Source of the DNA: CAIXSC01 sp046349935
GTDB lineage: Bacteria; Planctomycetota; Planctomycetia; Pirellulales; Pirellulaceae
NCBI GenBank assembly: GCA_046349935.1
Contig: JAXMBK010000005.1
Location: forward strand, 372,001-436,000
Length of the DNA stretch: 64,000 nucleotides
Direction: 5' to 3'
In this document: piece after piece, positions 53,001 through 59,485 of the stretch
How the letters are laid out: each line of letters starts with the position of its first letter
How positions within the stretch are numbered: the first letter of the stretch is position 1
Translations under genes and position numbers: made by a program
Notes under the pieces: generated by a model
Told to the model about the DNA's origin: nothing
The model's input: only the letters and a program-made list of their open reading frames with translations
The model's database searches: none

Positions 53001-54611
53001 GGCCGTCTGCGGGCGAGCGTCCAAGGCCGCCGCGTAGGCGGCGAGCGCCTGCTGTTCTGGCCGAGTGAACGCGTAGCGCGGCCGCCGCGAGGCCGAGTCC
53101 GACGATACACCTTGCAGGCACGATTTGGGCGAATTGACTTGCGTCGCTTGAAGCGGCCGCCGCGACACGGCGTCCGCGACCGGTTGGGCTTCGGGCCCGC
53201 GATGACACGCCTGGCAATTCAGTTCGCGGAACAAGCTCCGTCCCCGTTCGGCGTCGCCCTCCTCCGCGTCTGGGGTGGCCGCGTTCGTCGAATCAGTCTT
53301 GGCGGCCGCAGCGGGCGGTCGGCGATCGGCGGGAAGCGACAGCGCCGCCGCCAAATCGCGCGCCTCGGCACGGTTCAAGTCGATCGCCGGCATGCGATGA
53401 TCGACGTTGATCGCGGACGGATCGGCCAACCATCGCTCGACGAAGTCCGCCGGGCGTTTTCGGTGCAGCTGCGTCAGGTCGCCGCCCGCCCACGAGTCGT
53501 TCGTTCCCAACCCGTCATGGGTGTGACAGGCCAAGCAGCCGACCGTACGCAACAGCCTTAAGCCCGCTTGGGCGTTGGGCGTCGCAGGATTGCTTGGCTT
53601 GTTCGTCGCCGCCTGGCTGCTTGCCGGCTTGGCGGCCGGCTTTTCTGGCGGCGGCGCCGGGAGGGCTTTGCGTGGGGCAAGCGGTGCGGGGGAACGGTCG
53701 ATCAGGTAGGCGGCCAAGTCGAGCGCTTCGGTGCGCGACAATTGGAAGTAGGGCATCGTCCGCGCAGCGTGCGCGACTTCGTCCGACTCCGGCGGCCGTT
53801 TCGCCTGCAGCCATTCCACGATCCACTCGCGCTGCAAGTTCCCACGCACTCGGTCCAGCGCCGGCGCACGCGCCGCGGGCGCTTCGCTCGCCGACTCGTG
53901 ACACGCCGCACAACGCGCCTCGCGAAAGCGGTCGCGACCTAGCTGTTGGGTGCGAGCGACTTCCGCCTCGTCCCCCTGCGACTCGCGATCGTGCAGCAAA
54001 AAACGCGCGGGGATCGGTTCCAACGAAAATGCTGCGCTCGACCAGTACAGGCCGAGCCGCGCTGCCTGTGCGCTGGCGAGCGACTGGGTGGTGAATTGGA
54101 TCTCGAGCCGATGGTGGTCGAAGTCGAGCGCGAGCGGGGGGCTGGCATGCCATGCGGGTTGGGCGCTGGCGGCGTCAAGCACCACTTGTTCGCCGATGCG
54201 CACCGTGACTCGGCCGCAGACATATACCGCCAGCCGATGCTCGCCCGGCTGTTGCACCCACAGGCGACCTCGCCAGCGCCAGGTGTAGGGGCCGTCTCCC
54301 AGACGCTCGTCGAGTCGGCGGGGATCGCCATCGACGAACGGTCGGTCGGCGAGTCGCGTCGTTTGGCGTCCAGCGCCGTCCGCCGCGACCAATACGAGTC
54401 CTGGACGAAAGGGGTTCTCGTCGTCCTCTTCGAGGTTTGCCTGCGCCGTGCTCTCTTGCGCCGCGCTCTGCTGCGCCGCGCATTGTCGCATCGCGTCCGG
54501 AGTCGTCGAGCACAGCAGCGCGACGCCTACGGTCAGCCACACGAGGCCTGTGTGTCGCAGGCGTGCCAACCCTTCGCGCATCGACAGACGACGCTGAATC
54601 GCACCCCTCAT
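50073..54611 (-). CDS. 1512-residue PA14-like, pentaheme cytochrome and propeller protein
   Basis: The N-terminus has a signal-like hydrophobic stretch (HTGLVWLTVGVALLCS). A PA14-like domain follows (about 85-205; WRWRGRLWVQQPGEHRLAVY). Five CxxCH heme motifs stand in a row: CAACH near 232, CLACH near 358, CQACH near 465, CLSCH near 556 and CTSCH near 688, with Ala/Pro linkers between. The region about 780-1050 is beta-rich. From about 1065 a glucose/sorbosone-dehydrogenase-like propeller is visible (PTALAWRPDGTLIVASLKGR, DQDGDSLEDAW, YHDWTVGLPSDG). It should be an exported electron-transfer dehydrogenase of planctomycete type. The ATG lies one base after the TerB-like stop, so the two genes are coupled. 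Confidence 0.88.
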   Translation of the reverse strand: MRGAIQRRLSMREGLARLRHTGLVWLTVGVALLCSTTPDAMRQCAAQQSAAQESTAQANLEEDDENPFRPGLVLVAADGAGRQTTRLADRPFVDGDPRRLDERLGDGPYTWRWRGRLWVQQPGEHRLAVYVCGRVTVRIGEQVVLDAASAQPAWHASPPLALDFDHHRLEIQFTTQSLASAQAARLGLYWSSAAFSLEPIPARFLLHDRESQGDEAEVARTQQLGRDRFREARCAACHESASEAPAARAPALDRVRGNLQREWIVEWLQAKRPPESDEVAHAARTMPYFQLSRTEALDLAAYLIDRSPAPLAPRKALPAPPPEKPAAKPASSQAATNKPSNPATPNAQAGLRLLRTVGCLACHTHDGLGTNDSWAGGDLTQLHRKRPADFVERWLADPSAINVDHRMPAIDLNRAEARDLAAALSLPADRRPPAAAAKTDSTNAATPDAEEGDAERGRSLFRELNCQACHRGPEAQPVADAVSRRPLQATQVNSPKSCLQGVSSDSASRRPRYAFTRPEQQALAAYAAALDARPQTAAAPSSTKTRFVDALRERRCLSCHARDGSTGISVAAAAVVQRDAELAPHLPALVPPSLTGVGDKLHDAALDAAIRRAPGSRRPWLAVRMPRFEMSDEELRELRDLLVASDRVPAGAASDLHPSHVLPRTALPLDDLALRTAGGRLVTPDGFGCTSCHAVGGVQPPPAPLNARGPDLAELGQRIRPEWFDRWVRNPARLVPRMEMPSVQLPVRGVLDDRLDQQLAAAWHVLNLSDFVPPEPNPVQTLRLSGVPEAQERAELITDVVQADGRTLIKPLLIGLPNRHNVLWDLEAPRLVRWSLGDLARQRTKGKSWHWEAAGVNLLPFAPAARTPSDAALQTSDIVWQTADARLEPRLLGQFPCDLEGWRHVEGGLEIRYRLEFAAAPASETTNDSPEKRWSAQVVQTITPLDRNSLAPENGFRRRIRIKLERPDQRMRLTTTPEQGGGRLVLRTDGATWDDDRSVLFPPPRAGDDQVELELEYRTTQRNDQFLSNAATVPTTTKSRPAPRETPPLEELPGAPGFIAQRLPLDPRPMPTALAWRPDGTLIVASLKGRVLLARDQDGDSLEDAWSVFSDELAAPYGVAAAGEAIDVATKYAVLRLYDDDRDGRADRTAVAAAGWGHTADYHDWTVGLPSDGAGGYFIGLACQQDKRPLEAARLRGTVVHLVAPHGALRPGERFRLEVVSGGHRFPMGFAKSTDGQLFVTDNQGNYNPFNELNHVRAGKRYGFINALEQRSDFQPPTESPAIEIPHPWTRSVNGLALLDLPAGARSAAERPFGPFTGHLVGCEYDTRRLVRMSLQKTGETYQGAVYPLTLDDPQGDQGLLGPLCCAVSPEGALYVGGIRDSGWGGGNNHGEIVRMTFAADRLPPGIAEMRATDDGFEIDWTRPLDPQRLAQVAHYGLSSYRRVSTPAYGGNDQERRDERIERVDVELGGLRTRLRLSELRRGFVYELRVRNLTSDGERLHPAEAYFTLRGP

Positions 54612-54612
54612 A

Positions 54613-55149
54613 TCAGCGGCTCTTCGGCTTTCGGCGCGTCGCCGGCGGCGACTTGGCGGCTGCGGGAGCCGTCGATTTCTTGGCGGTTTTGGGAGGGGAC
54701 TTCGCGGCGGACTTCGACGGCCGTTTGGCGGGCGCTTTGGCGGCTGGGCGAACCGACGGAGCGGCGTCCAAGTCGTCGGCGGCCAGTACGTCAGCGGCCA
54801 GTACGTCGGCGGCCAGTACGTCGTCGATCAGGGCGTCCACTTGAGCCATATCAAACTTCATGTACGCGGCGACGATGGCGAACAAGTGCTTTTCGACTTC
54901 GGCCAGCACGCCGTCGGCCGCCATCACGCGAATCATGTCGCGCAGCAATTCGATGCGATCCGCCTTGCGACGCGGGATTTGCACTTCGCCCGGGTGAGCC
55001 AAGGCGCGATTCATCGCCAGATTGTATTGGTGATCGGTCAGCTTCAGTTCCCGCGCCCGCTTCGACAGGAACTTGATTTCGCGTTCAGTAAGCTGATGGT
55101 CCGCCGTGGCGACGGCGAGCAGATTCATGAAAGTGAGCATGCGATCCAC
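54613..55149 (-). CDS. TerB-like domain protein with basic Ala/Lys/Pro tail
   Basis: 178 residues from a GTG at 55149, supported by GGAG seven bases upstream; the ATG at 55140 lacks one. Residues 1-108 are helical and TerB-like: LLAVATADHQLTEREIKFLS and MIRVMAADGVLAEVEKHLFA carry the paired acidic positions typical of that fold. The last about 65 residues are a Lys/Ala/Pro tail (KRPSKSAAKSPPKTAKK) like a histone H1 or nucleic-acid-binding tail. Between them sits VLAAD repeated three times. TerB domains occur in stress or metal-response systems. Function here is unknown. It precedes the pentaheme gene by one base. Confidence 0.75.
   Translation of the reverse strand: MDRMLTFMNLLAVATADHQLTEREIKFLSKRARELKLTDHQYNLAMNRALAHPGEVQIPRRKADRIELLRDMIRVMAADGVLAEVEKHLFAIVAAYMKFDMAQVDALIDDVLAADVLAADVLAADDLDAAPSVRPAAKAPAKRPSKSAAKSPPKTAKKSTAPAAAKSPPATRRKPKSR
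54781..54825 (-). repeat. 15-bp tandem repeat (three units)
   Basis: GGCCAGTACGTCAGC, GGCCAGTACGTCGGC and GGCCAGTACGTCGTC follow directly. They encode the VLAAD repeats between the TerB-like domain and the basic tail; the 15-base period keeps the frame. Confidence 0.9.
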
Positions 55150-55301
55150 GACGTCGCTCCAGCTGTTGCCAAGAGAAGCGGTTGGACGCCGACTTCCTCG
55201 CTGAAGTCGCGCGTGATGCCGCCGAAACGCCCCTAGTGTAAGGATCGGGCGCGGGAAAGGAAACGACGGCCGGGCGACTCGATCGAATCAAGCCCCGCGA
55301 A

Positions 55302-57245
55302 TCAAGCCTTGCGTATGAAATGCGCCGCATAACTGCGCACTTGGCGGCCGTTCAGTACGTGGACGGTGCGCAACCGCTGGATGGTGGAGTCGCTGAATTG
55401 AGCCAGCGGCACATGGACCAGCTTTTTGCGGAAGCGCCGCGCCAGTCGTCGCCAGCCAGCGCCGGGCGGGAGCGTGCTTAAGAGCGCGACATGCGGTTCC
55501 CGGGCATGGAGGCAGGCGGCGGCGACGAGTCGTTCTTCGAGCGTATCGGTGAAATCGAGTCGCGGGTCGGACCAGACGTCAGGGATGCCGACGGGAGGAA
55601 ACAGGAATAAGGCGCCGCCGTACGTTGCGCGGCAGATGCCTGGGCCGATCAATTCCTCGCCGAAGTTCGTCGCGAAGAAGGCGAGCGTCGATTCCTCCTG
55701 ATGTTCGGCGAACCAGGTCGTGCGCCAGGGATAGTCGCGCGGGTCGGCGGGCGAATCGAACAGCATCACGGCGCAGTCGAGCGTCCCGCGATTCGGAGGC
55801 AGTACTTTCACCCACAACTGGCCGTCGTGCCAGTGTCGCATCGTCTCGCGAATGTCGATGCCGTCCTGAATGCTGGTCGTAAACTTTTCCGTGCGCGCCA
55901 GATCGGCGCCCATGATCTGCTTCGCGCGCTCGAAGACATGCGAACGAAAGTTCTCAATCAACTCGTCTTCGGGCGGCCAACTGCATTGCTGGTACGGATT
56001 CCACTTCATGGCCCAGCGATCAAGCTCGCACTTCTCAGGCCGCCGCCGCAGTTCGAACGTCCGCCATTCCAGGGGCGGGCCGGCCAACCGACTTGTCATC
56101 TCCACCATTTCGCCGTCCGGCAGCCGCGCTCGATCGACGCTCATCTTGATCGATTGAAACGGCGAAATCTGGGGAAACGCATACTGCCGAGCCGTCTCGG
56201 CGACGTGCAAGGCGAACGCATCGCCCGCGATCTGCTGCGAGGCGACGACGAGCGTATAGAGATCGGGAGTCAGCCGGCTGTCGACGAGCGACAGATTGCG
56301 GATGTACTTCAGGCACTGGCGCAAGTGCAGCGGCGAGATCTTCCGCGCCCGCCCCTTGAACTCGGCCTGGTACGCGTCGCGCGCGACGAGCAGCAGTTGT
56401 TTGACGCCGTCGATGGACAGATTGGCGTCGTCGTCCAGTTCGGCGCGGGCCTGTTCGTACTGGCCGGTGATATACGGGAGTTCGCCGAGCATGAACAGCA
56501 GCGTCTGCGGGTCGACTTGAAACGTCTCCGTCTCGTCGACGACTGCATCTTCGGCCAGCGACGGCGTCCGCTCGACGAAGGCTTCGCGCAGCCAGGGCCA
56601 GTCCAGCAGCGAGCAAACGCAGAGTACGGAGCGGTGGCGGGCGGCCAGTTCATGAAGGCGGTGCGCCATGTGCACGATCCGCTGCTGCGCCTGCTCGCTG
56701 GTCGGCCGCTGCAGCGTCGGAAGAATGGCGGCCGCGAAGCGTTCGAGCGACGTTTGTTTGAGCGCATAGGCGTCGGGAAGCGGCGCCGAGTAGGCCTCGA
56801 ACGGGCAGGTTTCCAAGTCGATGAACGCGCGGGGCACGCGTTCGCCGAGCGCCCAACGCAATGCGGCGATCACCGGTTGGCATGGATCGATCGGGACGTA
56901 GCTGAGCGTCGCCGGTGCGTCGTCGTCGGACCCGCCGCCCGCATCGTCGTCGTCCTCGCCCTCCCGCCAGGTCGGTTCGGGCTGCCACTGCGGCTCGTTG
57001 TTCCAATCGCTATTCCAGCGCGGTTCTCGCCGCGGCGATTCGCGCTGCGTCACCACCGTCGGCGTCGGGAGGAACTCAATCGCGCGCTCCACGTCCGCCT
57101 GAAACGAGGGCGGCAGGGGAACGGCCAGGCAGTCGTAGCGTCCTTCCAGCAGCAAACGCCGCACCTCGACGGCGCAATCGCCGCTGCCGTGCACCACGGG
57201 AAAACAGGTCACTCGCGGACTGAACGCTAGGACGGGGCTGGTCAT
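55302..57245 (-). CDS. Unrecognised 647-residue protein paired with an AAA+ ATPase
   Basis: No known family is recognised with confidence. Residues 1-60 (VTCFPVVHGSGDCAVEVRRL and DCLAVPLPPSF) faintly recall the N-terminal pattern of TraB/ChaN-like or DUF5682 proteins. An acidic insert follows (EGEDDDDAGGGSDDD, about 94-108). Residues about 165-350 are helical (FAAAILPTLQRPTSEQAQQR; VKQLLLVARDAYQAEFKGRA). The C-terminal part has Trp-rich segments (RRPEKCELDRWAMKWNPYQQ) and ends in a small alpha/beta unit. No signal or membrane segment is seen, so it should be cytoplasmic. It starts six bases after the AAA+ gene; the two almost surely work together. Confidence 0.75.
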   Translation of the reverse strand: MTSPVLAFSPRVTCFPVVHGSGDCAVEVRRLLLEGRYDCLAVPLPPSFQADVERAIEFLPTPTVVTQRESPRREPRWNSDWNNEPQWQPEPTWREGEDDDDAGGGSDDDAPATLSYVPIDPCQPVIAALRWALGERVPRAFIDLETCPFEAYSAPLPDAYALKQTSLERFAAAILPTLQRPTSEQAQQRIVHMAHRLHELAARHRSVLCVCSLLDWPWLREAFVERTPSLAEDAVVDETETFQVDPQTLLFMLGELPYITGQYEQARAELDDDANLSIDGVKQLLLVARDAYQAEFKGRARKISPLHLRQCLKYIRNLSLVDSRLTPDLYTLVVASQQIAGDAFALHVAETARQYAFPQISPFQSIKMSVDRARLPDGEMVEMTSRLAGPPLEWRTFELRRRPEKCELDRWAMKWNPYQQCSWPPEDELIENFRSHVFERAKQIMGADLARTEKFTTSIQDGIDIRETMRHWHDGQLWVKVLPPNRGTLDCAVMLFDSPADPRDYPWRTTWFAEHQEESTLAFFATNFGEELIGPGICRATYGGALFLFPPVGIPDVWSDPRLDFTDTLEERLVAAACLHAREPHVALLSTLPPGAGWRRLARRFRKKLVHVPLAQFSDSTIQRLRTVHVLNGRQVRSYAAHFIRKA

Positions 57246-57251
57246 GGCGGT

Positions 57252-58232
57252 TTAATCTTCATCCTCGTCGTCGTCCTCGTCGTCGTCGCCCCGATCGGGA
57301 TGCAAAGGATCGTCGGGCGAAAAGAAGAAGTCGCCAAGTCCGAGCGGGACGGAGTCTCCGCCAAGCGTTCGGCTGCGGCGCTGCGCCAGCGACTCCAGGT
57401 CCGCCGCGTCCTCGCCCAAGCACGCCAACAGCGCCTCTTGCCAAGCTTTGTCTTTCCCCAGCGGATGTTGGGGATCTTGGCCGAGTCTCTTCATGGCGTA
57501 CCGGAGCAGATTGATGCCGTCGCGCGGAGAGAAGTCGAGTTTCAGTTCATGAGCGTGTTGCAGGAAGTCGACGGTCATGGCGAGCATCTGCGGTTCGGCG
57601 AACGGCAGGTGATAGTGCAGGATCGACAGCTCGTCGTGCCGATTCGGAAAACCCACCTTCAGCGTCGGCTGCAGGCGGCTCAAGATGTAATCGGGGATCT
57701 CGTAGGTCGAGTCGTCTTGGTTCATCGTGACGCAGCAGCGGAAGTCGCGATGCGCGGGAATCGTGATGCCCGCGACGATTGATTCGACGTAGCGGCGATG
57801 ATCGAGCAGCGGAGCGAGGCTCGCCCACGACTTCTCGTTCATGCGGTTGCCTTCGTCGAGAATGCAGACGCCGCCGCGCAGCATGGCGGTGACCAGCGGC
57901 GAGGCATGGTAGGCGATCTTGCCGCTTTCGGCGAGCACCGGCGTGATCAGCAGATCCTCAGGGCGCGTATCGGCCGTGCACTGATAGATGTAGAGCTCTT
58001 GTTGTCGCGCTTCGGCGGCGGCCATGCCGAGCGCCGTCTTGCCGATGCCCGGGGAACCGACCAAACGCGGGGCGAGCGGCAGGTCTTGGTCGTCGACGAC
58101 GATCCAGCAGGCGAGCAACTGCTTGAGCACCTCTTGCTGGCCGATCCATTTCCCGGTGGAGTCGTGGGACTGACTGAGTTTGAGACGCACGCCGCCGACG
58201 TCGACGTGGGTGGGCTGCGAGGCGTGTTTCAT
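57252..58232 (-). CDS. MoxR-like AAA+ ATPase with acidic tail
   Basis: 326 residues from the ATG at 58232 (MKHASQPT); the frame is open further up without support. Walker A is VGSPGIGKTALGMA (about 60-73), Walker B GGVCILDEGNRM (about 123-134), sensor 1 CCVTMNQDDSTYEIPDYILS with the arginine-finger region LSRLQP. This fits the AAA_5/MoxR group, which remodels partner proteins. The C-terminus ends in a run of Asp/Glu (DRGDDDEDDDEDED), unusual for MoxR. The only coupled gene is the unrecognised 647-residue protein six bases later. No VWA-domain partner, normally present, is found nearby. Confidence 0.88.
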   Translation of the reverse strand: MKHASQPTHVDVGGVRLKLSQSHDSTGKWIGQQEVLKQLLACWIVVDDQDLPLAPRLVGSPGIGKTALGMAAAEARQQELYIYQCTADTRPEDLLITPVLAESGKIAYHASPLVTAMLRGGVCILDEGNRMNEKSWASLAPLLDHRRYVESIVAGITIPAHRDFRCCVTMNQDDSTYEIPDYILSRLQPTLKVGFPNRHDELSILHYHLPFAEPQMLAMTVDFLQHAHELKLDFSPRDGINLLRYAMKRLGQDPQHPLGKDKAWQEALLACLGEDAADLESLAQRRSRTLGGDSVPLGLGDFFFSPDDPLHPDRGDDDEDDDEDED

Positions 58233-58360
58233 AGCGGGAACTTGTTGAGGGAAAAGAGATCGCGTAGAGTTGCTGGGAGTTGCGTTGTAGGGGCCGGACG
58301 GCGCGCCTGTCAATCACCGGCCCGCGCTCGGCTCGCTTTTCGCCTGCAGGACGGTCCGCA

Positions 58361-59485
58361 ATGTGGAAACGGGTGGTCGCGGTCGCGGTGGTCGCGACGA
58401 TCTTGATCGCAGCGCTGTTGATCGGCCAACAGCGTCCAGGGCCGCTCAAGGTTTCCGGCTTTCTGGAGTCGGATGAGATTCGCGTGGGGTCGCGGCTGGG
58501 CGGACGCGTGGCCCAGGTGCTGGTGGAGGAAGGGGCGACGGTCGACAAGGACGCCGTCCTGTTGCGGCTCGAAGCCTTCGATCTGGGGCAGCGGTTAGAG
58601 GAAGCGGAAGCCGAACGGGAAGGTCGTCGCGCCGATCTCGCACGACTCCAAAAGGGCTTCCGCGAAGAGGAAGTCGCGCAAGCGGCCGCTCGCAAGGAGC
58701 GGCTCAAACAGAAACTCGACGCCCTCGAAGCAGGCCCGCGCAAGGAAGAGATCGAGGCCGCTCGCGCTCGCCAACGGCTCGCTCTGGCGCAATTTGAACG
58801 CGCCAAAATCGCTCACGAACGCAACGTGAATTTGGCGTCGAAAGACAACAGCGTCATCAGCCGCGATGCACTCGACCGGTCCATGGAGGAACTGCGCGTC
58901 GCCGAAGCGCAGAAGGATGTGCGCGATCAGGAACTGCGACTGCTGGAAGAGGGAACGCGCGCGGAGGACAAAGCGGCCGCTCGAGCGGAACTGGCCGAGG
59001 CCGATGCAGCGTGGCGGCTGGCCTACAACGGATCGCGACCGGAGGACATTGAGCGCGCGGCGGCGGCGGTGAAGGCGGCCGAGGCGGCGGTAGAAGCGAT
59101 CAAGGTGCAGCAGGGCGAACTGGCGGTGCGGGCGCCGTCGGCCGGCGTCGTCGATGCGATCGACTTGCAGCCCGGCGACCTCGTCCCTCCCAACGCGCCC
59201 GTGCTGTCGTTGGTCGATGCGCGACGCCTGTGGGTCCGCGCGTACGTTCCCGAGAACCGACTGCAACTGAAACTGGGCCAGTCGCTCGCCGTCACCGTCG
59301 ACAGCTACCCGGGCGAGAAGTTCATGGGTGAAGTGACGTTTATCGCGCGGCAGGCCGAGTTCACGCCGGGGAACGTCCAGACGCCCGAGGAACGCTCGAA
59401 GCAGGTCTTTCGGATCAAAGTCACGCTCCGCGAGGGATTGGATCGGCTGCGGCCTGGCATGGCGGCCGACGTGTGGTTGGAATGA
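58361..59485 (+). CDS. HlyD/YbhG-family membrane fusion protein
   Basis: 374 residues. One N-terminal transmembrane helix (VVAVAVVATILIAALLI) is followed by a lipoyl half-motif (GSRLGGRVAQVLVEEGATVD), a long alpha-helical hairpin rich in Glu, Arg and Ala (about 60-240), the second lipoyl half (GELAVRAPSAGVVDAIDLQP) and a beta-barrel. It would link an inner-membrane ABC exporter to the outer membrane. Its TGA overlaps the ATG of the ABC gene (ATGA), so the two are coupled, like the E. coli ybhG-ybhF set. Confidence 0.92.
   Translation: MWKRVVAVAVVATILIAALLIGQQRPGPLKVSGFLESDEIRVGSRLGGRVAQVLVEEGATVDKDAVLLRLEAFDLGQRLEEAEAEREGRRADLARLQKGFREEEVAQAAARKERLKQKLDALEAGPRKEEIEAARARQRLALAQFERAKIAHERNVNLASKDNSVISRDALDRSMEELRVAEAQKDVRDQELRLLEEGTRAEDKAAARAELAEADAAWRLAYNGSRPEDIERAAAAVKAAEAAVEAIKVQQGELAVRAPSAGVVDAIDLQPGDLVPPNAPVLSLVDARRLWVRAYVPENRLQLKLGQSLAVTVDSYPGEKFMGEVTFIARQAEFTPGNVQTPEERSKQVFRIKVTLREGLDRLRPGMAADVWLE

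Noticed and set aside
55701..57230. 509-residue plus-strand frame opposite the 647-residue protein
   Set aside because: Shadow composition (Arg, Gln, His rich) and no ribosome site. The minus-strand frame is tightly coupled to the AAA+ gene.
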